Below are positions 8,604 through 18,010 of a stretch of 64,000 bases of DNA, one piece after another; positions within the stretch are counted from its first letter, which is position 1; every line of letters starts with the position of its first letter. Made by a program: the position numbers and the translations under genes. The notes below the pieces were generated by a model. It was not told the DNA's origin, did not search any database, and was given only the letters and a program-made list of their open reading frames with translations. Source of the stretch: an uncultured Acinetobacter sp. (GTDB lineage: Bacteria; Pseudomonadota; Gammaproteobacteria; Pseudomonadales; Moraxellaceae); assembly GCF_947624825.1 (NCBI RefSeq), contig NZ_CANQLZ010000001.1, positions 1 through 64,000 on the forward strand, in the 5' to 3' direction.

Positions 8604-9770
8604 ATGCCCATTTCAGAGACATGGTTATTACCTGATGGTGTAGCTGATGTATTACCCGAACAGGCGCAAGTAATCGAAACTTTGCGCCGTGACGCATTAG
8701 ATTTCCTCGCATCGCGTGGTTATCAGTTGGTGTACACACCTTTCATTGAATACATCGAATCTCTCTCTTCTCTTTCAGAATCGAATCAAGATTTAGACTT
8801 AGCCACTTTTAAAGTGATCGATCAATTGTCGGGTCGTTTACTTGGTGTGCGTGCCGATATGACACCACAAGTGGCACGTATCGATGCACATGTACATCCT
8901 GTACATGGTGTGGCACGTTATTGCTATGCAGGAACGGTCTTACATACGAAACCTCAAGGGTTTAATACCACACGTGCACCGCTGCAACTTGGTGCGGAAT
9001 TATTCGGTTCAGACAGCATTGATGCTGACGTTGAAATGATTGATGTCATGCTAGGTTTGCTCAAACAAGCAGACTTTGCACACGGGATTCATCTTGATTT
9101 AGGTCATGTCGGTTTATTCCGTAGTCTTGTCAAGCATGCCGGTTTAAATAAAGCCACCGAACGTCATTTATCTGATTTGTATCAGCGTAAAGCATTACCG
9201 GAATTGGCTGAATTTACCCAAGATTTAAACTTCGGTCAGGACTTTTATGCCCTAGGTCGTTATGCAAGTGATCTACAACAATTGCAAGCACATTTAAGTG
9301 CTGAGATTGTCAAAGACCCTGCATTTAAACAAGCATTTGATGCCTTAAGTTCAACCAAAGCGGCGATTCAAGCCCGTTGGCCTGAGCTACATATTGGCAT
9401 TGATGTGGTCGAATTACGTTCTTATCACTATCACACCGGCTTGATGTATGCTGTGTATGCACCAAATCGTGCTGCACCTTTGGCACAAGGCGGGCGTTAT
9501 GATGGTATTGGAGAACACTTTGGCCGTGCGCGTCCAGCAACAGGTTTCTCATGTGACTTATATGCTTTAAGCGCGGGTCAATACCAACAAATTAACGTTG
9601 TGGTTGCACCAAATGGCAGTGATCCAGCATTACTTGCGGCAATTGAAGACAGCCGTAATCAGGGTTTGAGCGTCATTCAACTCTTAGGTGATGATGCGAT
9701 TGAATCTGTTCCTGCAGCCACTCATCAAATGGTGCTTGTAGACGGACAGTGGCAAGTTCAACCAATCTAA
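8604..9770 (+). CDS. hisZ: ATP phosphoribosyltransferase regulatory subunit HisZ
   Basis: HisRS-like protein without tRNA-charging activity that assembles with the short form of HisG to make the first enzyme of histidine synthesis. The 388-residue product begins MPISETWLLPDGVADVLPEQ and carries the class II synthetase-like motifs (GVRADMTPQVARI, RYCYAGTVL, LAQGGRYDG). It lacks the C-terminal anticodon-binding domain expected of HisRS. Its presence predicts a short HisG elsewhere in the genome. It is followed by a terminator and then purA, an arrangement common in gammaproteobacteria. Confidence 0.92.
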   Translation: MPISETWLLPDGVADVLPEQAQVIETLRRDALDFLASRGYQLVYTPFIEYIESLSSLSESNQDLDLATFKVIDQLSGRLLGVRADMTPQVARIDAHVHPVHGVARYCYAGTVLHTKPQGFNTTRAPLQLGAELFGSDSIDADVEMIDVMLGLLKQADFAHGIHLDLGHVGLFRSLVKHAGLNKATERHLSDLYQRKALPELAEFTQDLNFGQDFYALGRYASDLQQLQAHLSAEIVKDPAFKQAFDALSSTKAAIQARWPELHIGIDVVELRSYHYHTGLMYAVYAPNRAAPLAQGGRYDGIGEHFGRARPATGFSCDLYALSAGQYQQINVVVAPNGSDPALLAAIEDSRNQGLSVIQLLGDDAIESVPAATHQMVLVDGQWQVQPI

Positions 9771-9776
9771 ATCAGT

Positions 9777-9805
9777 GATTGCCAAGAGATTGGCAATCGT
9801 TTTTT
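9777..9805 (+). terminator. Intrinsic terminator between hisZ and purA
   Basis: GATTGCCAA/TTGGCAATC with a GAGA tetraloop, followed by GT6. Confidence 0.85.
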
Positions 9806-9818
9806 ATTTTAAGCATGA

Positions 9819-11153
<1,335 letters not shown>

Positions 11154-11166
11154 GCATAATTAATGA

Positions 11167-11193
11167 AAAACCCATCTTCGGATGGGTTTTTTT
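11167..11193 (+). terminator. Intrinsic terminator of purA
   Basis: AAAACCCATC/GATGGGTTTT with a TTCG tetraloop, followed by further T. Confidence 0.88.
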
Positions 11194-11275
11194 ATGTCAA
11201 GACTAAAGTTGCACAGACCAAAGCTGACAGCTTGTTACAATCGAGAAAAATATAAAATTAGGATAATCACAACAC

Positions 11276-11581
11276 ATGCAGCGTCATATTGCCAATACCA
11301 TGTTTTATTCACTTTTATTTGCCATGGGTGGAGCACCGACCATTGCGATGCTGATCATTCAGTCACAACCGCATGATCCTGCAATGTTTTATCAGATTTT
11401 TATTGGTTTGAGTGTCATGATTGCATGTGTGTTGGTGCCAGTGATTTTGCTGCAAAATGGTTATTTGTATTTAAAACGCAAAGATGATGTTTTAAATGAA
11501 AAGATTGAACCATTGACCCACTTTTATTTGGTGCTGAATGTTTTATGTTTAGTGTATTGGTTGATTTATCAATTTACATAA
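11276..11581 (+). CDS. Small integral membrane protein, unknown function
   Basis: A 101-residue protein with about three hydrophobic segments (residues 8-27, 37-60 and 80-100) and a basic, charged loop between the last two (LKRKDDVLNEK). No catalytic residues or family motif are recognised. An AGGA at 11260-11263 lies rather far (12 bases) from the ATG. It stands alone between purA and the M48 protease gene. Coding is supported by its hydrophobic pattern and the absence of better frames. Confidence 0.6.
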   Translation: MQRHIANTMFYSLLFAMGGAPTIAMLIIQSQPHDPAMFYQIFIGLSVMIACVLVPVILLQNGYLYLKRKDDVLNEKIEPLTHFYLVLNVLCLVYWLIYQFT

Positions 11582-11676
11582 ATCGTATGAATGCATTAAA
11601 AACCGATATAGGTATATGATTAAGGATTCTTTATAATTCATGTTATTACATCAAAAAATGAATGTGGAGATAGTTT

Positions 11677-12456
11677 GTGAATAAGATCATTTTAAGTGCG
11701 TTTGCCGTGGGTGCAATCACGTTATCGGGTTGTGCTACGGTTGCTGATATGGCAGGTGCTGACACAACAACATTGAATATGACAGCCACTGAAGGATTTA
11801 ATAAAACCCTTCAAGAAGCGCGTGCTAAGGGAACATTAGATACCTCATCAAGCACATACCGTCGCATTAACACTGTATTTAACAATCTACGTCCTTATGC
11901 CGATCAAATGAATCAAACCGGTACTAAGTTTAATTGGCAATTGGCGGTGCTAAAAAATGACCAAGTCAATGCCTATGTAGCACCGGGCGGCAAAGTGGTG
12001 TTTTATACCGGTATTGTCAATAAACTTAAATTAACCGATGCTGAAATTGCAGCGATTATGGGGCATGAAATGGTGCATGCACTCGAGGAGCATGCGAAGC
12101 AAAAAATTGGCGCTCAAGCTTTAACCAATTTGGCGCTGAATGTAGGACTTGGTTATGCAGGTGTGGGTGAAGCTGGTACAGCTGCTGCCCAACTCGGTTC
12201 GCAAATTGGTATTGGCTTGCCGTATTCGCGTAATTTAGAAAGTCGTGCTGATCAAGGTGGCTTATTGCTCATGGCACGTGCAGGCTACAACCCACAAGCT
12301 GCAATTAGCTTATGGGAAAAAATGAGCGCTTATGACGGTGGTAAACAAGGCTTAGCATTTTTATCTACCCATCCATCAAATAGTGCGCGTACTGAAGCCA
12401 TGCGTAAAAATTTAAGCCAAGCGCAAGCTTTATATAATCAAAGCAAGAAAAAATAA
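11677..12456 (+). CDS. M48-family metalloprotease, lipoprotein
   Basis: Zinc metallopeptidase anchored to the envelope, similar in layout to E. coli LoiP/YggG and the protease part of BepA, which degrade misfolded outer-membrane proteins. It starts at GTG with GGAGA (11666-11670) six bases away. The signal peptide ends in the lipobox LSGC (Cys about residue 19). The zinc site is GHEMVHALEEH (about residues 128-138) and the third ligand lies in ESRADQGGL. The following segment ARAGYNPQAAISLWEKM is characteristic of the family. At 259 residues it is the protease domain only, without TPR repeats. A terminator follows. Confidence 0.88.
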   Translation: MNKIILSAFAVGAITLSGCATVADMAGADTTTLNMTATEGFNKTLQEARAKGTLDTSSSTYRRINTVFNNLRPYADQMNQTGTKFNWQLAVLKNDQVNAYVAPGGKVVFYTGIVNKLKLTDAEIAAIMGHEMVHALEEHAKQKIGAQALTNLALNVGLGYAGVGEAGTAAAQLGSQIGIGLPYSRNLESRADQGGLLLMARAGYNPQAAISLWEKMSAYDGGKQGLAFLSTHPSNSARTEAMRKNLSQAQALYNQSKKK

Positions 12457-12459
12457 AAA

Positions 12460-12485
12460 AAGGCTGCATCATGCAGCCTTTTTTG
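12460..12485 (+). terminator. Intrinsic terminator after the M48 protease gene
   Basis: AAGGCTGCAT/ATGCAGCCTT flanked by A6 upstream and T6 downstream, so it can act in both directions between convergent genes. Confidence 0.85.
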
Positions 12486-12561
12486 TCAGCATAAGACAAG
12501 TCTTTTGTATCACATGCACTATTAATATATGGATAAAACAAAGCAGCGCTTTGTTTTATCT

Positions 12562-13611
12562 TTAAGGTGCAGGGTTGGGCTGCTGAACATGAATAGCTTG
12601 AATTGCTGTTAAAATTTCATCAGACAAATTGACCTCAAATGCATCAATATTTTCTTTCAGTTGAGTTAAATTGGTTGCACCAATAATGGTTGAGGTGACA
12701 AAGAATTGTTGCTTGATAAAGCCAAGCGCCAATTGGGTTAAGCTTAAATCATGTTGCTGTGCAAGTTGCGCATATTGTTCGGTTGCCCATTCGCTTTGTG
12801 GATTGCTGTAGCGAGTAAAACGGCTAAAACGTGTGATTCGAGCAGTTTCAGGACGTGCGCCATGACGGTATTTTCCAGTTAAATAACCAAAGGCGAGTGG
12901 TGAATAGGCCAATAAACCAACGCCCTCATAATGGGCAATTTCAGCCATGCCAATTTCATAACTGCGGTTGAGTAAGTTATAAGGGTTTTGCACGCTCACC
13001 ACTTTTTCTAAACCCAATTTTTCAGCCAACTGCAGAAACTTCATAGTGCCCCAAGGCGTTTCATTGGATAGACCAATATAGCGAATGCGCCCCGCTTTGA
13101 CTTCATCACTGAGTGCAGCTAAAGTTTCTTCAAGTGGCGTGAGCTGTAAAGCATCTGCTGCATTTTGGTTGCTATAACCTAGAGGTCCAAAAAAGTTGCT
13201 GGAACGCTCTGGCCAATGTAACTGATATAAATCGATATAATCGGTTTGCAAGCGTTGTAAATTGCCATTAATAGCAGCACGAAGATCTGTACGGTTAAAA
13301 CGGGTGTGTCCATCTCGAATATGACTGCCACCAAAACCTGGACCGCTTATTTTTGATGCCAAAAACACCTTGTCGCGCCCACCACGCTGTTTGAAGTAAT
13401 GACCAATGATCTGTTCGGTGGCACCTTGCGTACTCGCTTGTGGTGGCACAGGGTACATCTCAGCGGTGTCCCAAAAATACACACCACGCTCCAAAGCGTA
13501 ATCGAGCTGATCGAAGGCTTGTTGCTGATTATTTTGTTCACCAAATGTCATGGTGCCTAAACAAATTTCAGGCACAAGCACACCGCTGTTTCCAAGCGCT
13601 TTAAATTGCAT
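12562..13611 (-). CDS. tas: NADP(H)-dependent aldo-keto reductase, Tas-like
   Basis: Soluble oxidoreductase of the aldo-keto reductase superfamily. The protein matches what I recall of E. coli Tas along its length: LGTMTFGEQN near the N-terminus, DTAEMYPVPP (Asp/Tyr of the catalytic tetrad), LASKISGP, YIDLYQLHWPER (catalytic His), IGLSNETPWG and SIIGAT-like STIIGATNLTQLKENI binding NADPH. Length 349 residues is normal. The ATG follows AGGATAACC on the minus strand. Its physiological substrate is not established. Confidence 0.88.
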   Translation of the reverse strand: MQFKALGNSGVLVPEICLGTMTFGEQNNQQQAFDQLDYALERGVYFWDTAEMYPVPPQASTQGATEQIIGHYFKQRGGRDKVFLASKISGPGFGGSHIRDGHTRFNRTDLRAAINGNLQRLQTDYIDLYQLHWPERSSNFFGPLGYSNQNAADALQLTPLEETLAALSDEVKAGRIRYIGLSNETPWGTMKFLQLAEKLGLEKVVSVQNPYNLLNRSYEIGMAEIAHYEGVGLLAYSPLAFGYLTGKYRHGARPETARITRFSRFTRYSNPQSEWATEQYAQLAQQHDLSLTQLALGFIKQQFFVTSTIIGATNLTQLKENIDAFEVNLSDEILTAIQAIHVQQPNPAP

Positions 13612-13715
13612 GGTTATCCTATTTAAGCTTTATTATAAGCATTGAGCATACGCAAATTGACAGCTCAATGAAAATAACAAATCTGTAAAAGCAACTGTGT
13701 AGATAAAACAGCATA

Positions 13716-13751
13716 AAAAAAGGCAAATGTGAAAACATTTGCCTTTTTTTA
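13716..13751. terminator. Bidirectional terminator between tas and crp
   Basis: AAAGGCAAATGT/ACATTTGCCTTT with a GAAA tetraloop, A-rich upstream and T7 downstream. On the minus strand it should end the crp transcript. Confidence 0.85.
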
Positions 13752-13763
13752 TGCTTTAAAGAT

Positions 13764-14471
13764 TTATTCTTCGTCGTCAAAATCATCTTCAGTGATTTTG
13801 TTTTCATCAGGTACGATATCAAAGATTAAGATCGCTTTACCTTCTGTTTCAATCATGCCTTGTTCTTCAAGGGTTTTAAGCACACGTCCCACCATCTCGC
13901 GTGAACAACCGACAATACGACCAATTTCTTGACGAGTAATACGAATCTGACGACCGTTTGGTAAAATCATCGCTTCAGGTTGTGAAGACAAATCAATTAA
14001 ACAACGTGCAATACGACCTGACACATCAATAAAGGCAAGGTCAGTTACTTTACGTGTGGTATTTTTTAAACGACGTACCAACTGTGCAAAAACAGCATAG
14101 CTTAAATCAGGATAAATTTTGCTTAAATCATGGAAATTTTCGTAGGTGATTTCAGCAATTTCGCACACATCACGGGTACGAACTTCGGCAGTACGTTGTG
14201 GATTTGATTCAAATAACCCCATTTCCCCAAAAAAATCACCTGGATTTAAATAAGCCACTACAATTTCGCGTTCATCATCTTCACGCAAAATAATTGAGAC
14301 AGAACCTTTTAAAATTAAATACAAAGATTTTGATTCTGTGCCTGCATCCACAATGGTGGTACGTTTTGGATAGCGGTTGATATAGGCACGTTTGAGAAGC
14401 GCTTTAACCGAGTCTGGGAGTTGACCTGGTGATAGGGCATCAGTACTCAATTGTGAAAAATTTGCAGTCAT
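13764..14471 (-). CDS. crp: CRP/Vfr-family cyclic-AMP-responsive transcription regulator
   Basis: Global regulator with an N-terminal cyclic-nucleotide-binding domain (about residues 25-140) and a C-terminal helix-turn-helix (about 165-215). The cAMP-site segment GDFFGEMGLFESNPQRTAEV-like sequence is intact, including the Arg that binds the phosphate. The DNA recognition helix lies in EIGRIVGCSREMVGRVLKTL, close to the CRP/Vfr consensus. The 235-residue protein carries an acidic C-terminal tail (ENKITEDDFDDEE) longer than E. coli CRP. It is divergent from an OsmC-like gene, as crp is from yhfA in E. coli. Confidence 0.9.
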   Translation of the reverse strand: MTANFSQLSTDALSPGQLPDSVKALLKRAYINRYPKRTTIVDAGTESKSLYLILKGSVSIILREDDEREIVVAYLNPGDFFGEMGLFESNPQRTAEVRTRDVCEIAEITYENFHDLSKIYPDLSYAVFAQLVRRLKNTTRKVTDLAFIDVSGRIARCLIDLSSQPEAMILPNGRQIRITRQEIGRIVGCSREMVGRVLKTLEEQGMIETEGKAILIFDIVPDENKITEDDFDDEE

Positions 14472-14616
14472 GCTAACAATTCCGAATGTGGATAAACGAT
14501 AGGCGTTATGGCCTAAATCTGCTGCTCACACGTCAAGAGATGAAATTCCGTATCAACTCAATTTATGTTAGTGTACAGTTACCGGGTAAATTTATAGCTT
14601 TTTTTAGGTAGTTGCA

Positions 14617-15042
14617 ATGCAAACAACAGTGCAGTGGATGGATAACGTCGCATTTGAAGCCCAATCAGAAAGTGGTCATCGTATCATTATGGATGGTGCT
14701 GAAGCCTATGGTGGACAAAACCGTGGTCCACGTCCGATGGAATTAATATTAATGGGGCTTGGTGGTTGTGCATCGTTTGATATTGTGACCATCTTAAAGA
14801 AATCACGCCAAGATGTGACCAATGTAGTATGTCAGCTACAAGCACAGCGTGCTGATAGTGTACCTGCGGTGTTTACTAAGATTCATTTACACTTTGTTGT
14901 AAGCGGTCGTGCGGTTAAAGACAAGCAAGTAGCCAAGGCAGTTGAGCTGTCGGCAGAGAAATATTGTTCGGCAAGTAAGATGTTGTCAGATGGTGGTGTT
15001 GAAATCACTCATGATTATGAAATCATTGAAGTTTCTGAATAA
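14617..15042 (+). CDS. OsmC-family protein (YhfA-like)
   Basis: OsmC/Ohr-fold protein of 141 residues. Two cysteines in the expected places, LGGCASFD (about residue 51) and EKYCSASKML (about 115), suggest thiol-dependent peroxide chemistry as in Ohr/OsmC. The YhfA subgroup has no settled substrate. It is transcribed away from crp with a 145-base shared intergenic region, conserved with E. coli crp-yhfA. An AGG-rich ribosome site lies about eight bases before the ATG, and a T-run hairpin follows the stop. Confidence 0.85.
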   Translation: MQTTVQWMDNVAFEAQSESGHRIIMDGAEAYGGQNRGPRPMELILMGLGGCASFDIVTILKKSRQDVTNVVCQLQAQRADSVPAVFTKIHLHFVVSGRAVKDKQVAKAVELSAEKYCSASKMLSDGGVEITHDYEIIEVSE

Positions 15043-15066
15043 TTTAGTTTAAAAATTAGACACTTG

Positions 15067-15097
15067 AAAGGTTGATGTTCTATCAGCCTTTTTTTTG
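15067..15097 (+). terminator. Intrinsic terminator of the OsmC-like gene
   Basis: AAGGTTGAT/ATCAGCCTT (one G-U pair) followed by T8. Confidence 0.8.
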
Positions 15098-15383
15098 AGC
15101 GATTTTTGCAAAAAAATACAGCCTTTGTAACAATTTATATGAATAAAAAAACCAACTAAATGAGTAAGTTATTTAAAATAAACTTGAGCAAAGTAGTTGG
15201 ATTAAAAATAAACAGCTTTTTTAATTGCAAGACTTGAAATTTAAAGTTTATGCTACAATATTAAAACTAAAATTTACCTTAAATTTTTATTAAAACATTG
15301 AAAAATATATAAAAATAAATTGAAAAGATAAAACTTGCACCCATATATGTTTCAAGTCGAACATTTGCATAGGAACAATAACA
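15098..15383. other. AT-rich regulatory region upstream of clpB
   Basis: The gap holds the clpB promoter (see separate entry). It also holds a long imperfect hairpin from CCAACTA (15152-15158) to TAGTTGG (15194-15200) with an inner AAGTT/AACTT pairing. On the minus strand this hairpin is followed by seven T (15144-15151 complement), so it has the form of a minus-strand terminator, although no minus-strand gene is visible. Confidence 0.5.
15321..15348 (+). promoter_or_regulatory. Sigma-32 (heat-shock) type promoter of clpB
   Basis: TTGAAA (15321-15326) and CCCATATA (15341-15348) are separated by 14 bases. This fits the RpoH consensus CTTGAAA-N11-16-CCCCATNT well. The start codon of clpB is 36 bases downstream, with AGGA at 15371-15374 as ribosome site. 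ClpB is a classical heat-shock gene, so site and function agree. Confidence 0.75.
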
Positions 15384-17963
15384 ATGCGTTTCGAAAAATT
15401 TACCAATCGTTTACAACAATCGCTCTCTGATGCGCAGTCATTGGCCATGAGCCGTGACCATACTGCCATTGACACCATTCATCTGTTATCCACCTTGTTA
15501 GATGAGTCGAGCAACCTCAGTTTATTACAGCAAGCAGGCTGCAATTTGCAGCAGCTTAAAAGCGCTTTACACCAAGCCTTAACTGATGCTGCCACCTTAA
15601 GTACGCCAAGTGCAGACATTAATTTAAACCCTGAGGCGGTCAAAGCCTTAACGCTTGCCGATAGTTATGCCACTAAAGCGGGGGATGAGTTTCTATCTAC
15701 CGATTGGTTGTTGTTGGCTTTAAGTGAAGTGGGTAATACCAAACCATTGTTGCAAAAAACGGGGCTTAATCCATCAAGCCTGCGCCAAGTCATTAAAAAA
15801 ATTCGAGGGGATGAAAAAGTCATGAGCAATAACCATGAAGAGCAACGCGATTCACTCAATAAATACACCATTGATTTAAATGAACGTGCCTTGGCTGGCA
15901 AATTAGACCCTGTGATTGGTCGTGATGACGAGATTCGTCGTACCATTCAAGTCTTATCGCGCCGTACCAAAAACAATCCAGTATTGATTGGTGAACCTGG
16001 GGTCGGTAAAACCGCCATTGTAAAAGGCTTGGCGCAACGTATCATTAATGGTGAGGTACCTGATAGCCTAAAAGGTAAACGGGTCTTGTCGCTTGATTTA
16101 GGCGCGTTGTTGGCTGGTGCCAAATATCGTGGCGAATTTGAAGAGCGTTTAAAAGCAGTGCTTAAAGATTTAGCCAAGCTCGATGGTGAAGTGATTCTAT
16201 TTATTGATGAATTACATACCTTGGTGGGTGCAGGTAAAGGCGATGGTGCGATGGATGCAGGCAATATGCTCAAACCTGCGCTCGCGCGTGGTGAGTTACG
16301 CTGTGTAGGTGCCACCACTTTAGATGAATACCGTCAATTTATTGAAAAAGATGCCGCGCTTGAGCGTCGTTTCCAAAAAGTCTTGGTCGATGAGCCAAGT
16401 GTGGAAGACACCATTGCCATTTTGCGTGGCTTAAAAGAGCGTTATGCCACTCATCATGGTGTACAAATTTTAGATTCAGCCATTATTGCGGCGGCTAAAA
16501 TGTCGCATCGTTATATCACCGACCGTCAACTGCCGGATAAAGCCATTGATTTAATTGATGAAGCAGCATCACGCATTAAAATGGAACTAGATTCTAAACC
16601 AGAAAGTTTAGATAAACTTGAGCGCCGTTTAATTCAACTTAAAATGCAGTTGGCGGCGGTGCAAAAAGATGAAGATGCGGGTGCTAAAGCTGAAATTAAC
16701 CATTTAGAAAAACAAATCATTGAAGTTCAACATGAGTTTAATGATCTAGAAGAAATTTGGCGTGCCGACAAAGCTTTGGTTGAAGGCAACAAAGATCTAC
16801 AGATTAAACTCGATCAAGCCCGTATTGCACTTGAAAAAGCCCAACGTGAAGGCAATTTAGAAGAGGCTGGACGTTTGCAATATGGCGTGATTCCTGAATT
16901 GCAAAAACAGATGGAACGCGTAGAAACTGCCACAGAAAGTGAAGCGCCAAAATTGCTACGCAATAAAGTCACAGACAATGAAATTGCTGAAGTGGTGAGT
17001 GCTGCGACCGGTATTCCTGTGGCAAAAATGTTGCAAGGTGAGCGTGAAAAACTGTTGCAGATGGAAAGCTTCTTACACAATCGTGTGGTCGGACAAGATG
17101 AGGCCGTGGTGGCTGTGTCCAACGCAGTACGTCGTTCGCGTGCCGGATTGTCAGATCCGAATCGTCCAAGTGGGTCATTTTTGTTCTTAGGTCCAACGGG
17201 GGTGGGTAAAACCGAACTGACCAAAGCCTTAGCCAATTTCTTGTTTGATGATGACGATGCCATGATTCGTGTGGATATGTCAGAATTCATGGAGAAACAT
17301 TCAGTCAGCCGTTTGGTGGGTGCGCCTCCAGGTTATGTGGGTTATGAAGAAGGTGGAGTATTAACCGAAGCGGTACGTCGTAAGCCATATAGCGTAGTGT
17401 TGTTTGACGAAGTTGAAAAAGCCCATCCAGATGTATTTAACATCTTGCTACAAGTACTTGATGATGGACGTTTAACCGACTCGCAAGGGCGCGTGATTGA
17501 CTTTAAAAACACTGTGATTGTGATGACTTCAAACCTAGGTTCGCATGATGTACGTGAATTAGGTGACCATGCCAGCGAAGAAGAAGTGCGTAGTGTGGTG
17601 ATGGCGGCGGTGAGTGAACATTTCCGTCCGGAGTTTATTAACCGTATTGATGAATTGGTGATCTTCCATGCCCTGAAAAAAGCACAAATTCGTGGCATTG
17701 CTGATATTCAATTGCAACGTCTACGTAGTCGTTTGGTTGAGCGTGATTTGCAATTAACCTTAGATGATGCCGCTTTTGATCAATTAATTGATGCCGGATT
17801 TGACCCAATTTACGGCGCACGTCCATTAAAACGTGCGATTCAGCAACAAGTAGAAAACGGCTTAGCACAGCGTATCTTGGCTGGTGACTATGTGCCGGGT
17901 GATACCATTTTGGTCACTGCTCAAAATGGTGAATTGCTGTTTGATACACTAAAACTCAGCTAA
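15384..17963 (+). CDS. clpB: ATP-dependent chaperone ClpB
   Basis: Hexameric AAA+ disaggregase that works with DnaK to recover aggregated proteins after heat stress. The product of 859 residues has the N-terminal Clp repeat domain (1-145), the first ATPase domain with Walker [17 protein letters not shown] and Walker [15 protein letters not shown], and the coiled-coil middle domain (about 405-525) rich in Leu/Gln/Glu. The second ATPase domain has [15 protein letters not shown] and [13 protein letters not shown], followed by the sensor-2 [10 protein letters not shown]. All parts look complete. It is controlled by a sigma-32-like promoter. Confidence 0.98.
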   Translation: MRFEKFTNRLQQSLSDAQSLAMSRDHTAIDTIHLLSTLLDESSNLSLLQQAGCNLQQLKSALHQALTDAATLSTPSADINLNPEAVKALTLADSYATKAGDEFLSTDWLLLALSEVGNTKPLLQKTGLNPSSLRQVIKKIRGDEKVMSNNHEEQRDSLNKYTIDLNERALAGKLDPVIGRDDEIRRTIQVLSRRTKNNPVLIGEPGVGKTAIVKGLAQRIINGEVPDSLKGKRVLSLDLGALLAGAKYRGEFEERLKAVLKDLAKLDGEVILFIDELHTLVGAGKGDGAMDAGNMLKPALARGELRCVGATTLDEYRQFIEKDAALERRFQKVLVDEPSVEDTIAILRGLKERYATHHGVQILDSAIIAAAKMSHRYITDRQLPDKAIDLIDEAASRIKMELDSKPESLDKLERRLIQLKMQLAAVQKDEDAGAKAEINHLEKQIIEVQHEFNDLEEIWRADKALVEGNKDLQIKLDQARIALEKAQREGNLEEAGRLQYGVIPELQKQMERVETATESEAPKLLRNKVTDNEIAEVVSAATGIPVAKMLQGEREKLLQMESFLHNRVVGQDEAVVAVSNAVRRSRAGLSDPNRPSGSFLFLGPTGVGKTELTKALANFLFDDDDAMIRVDMSEFMEKHSVSRLVGAPPGYVGYEEGGVLTEAVRRKPYSVVLFDEVEKAHPDVFNILLQVLDDGRLTDSQGRVIDFKNTVIVMTSNLGSHDVRELGDHASEEEVRSVVMAAVSEHFRPEFINRIDELVIFHALKKAQIRGIADIQLQRLRSRLVERDLQLTLDDAAFDQLIDAGFDPIYGARPLKRAIQQQVENGLAQRILAGDYVPGDTILVTAQNGELLFDTLKLS

Positions 17964-17971
17964 TTTAATAA

Positions 17972-17999
17972 AAAAAACCGCGCCTTGGCGCGGTTTTTT
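17972..17999 (+). terminator. Intrinsic terminator of clpB
   Basis: AAAACCGCGCC and GGCGCGGTTTTTT form a GC-rich stem with flanking A and T runs. It can serve both clpB and the convergent rlmKL gene. Confidence 0.85.
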
Positions 18000-18010
18000 A
18001 TGCAATATCT

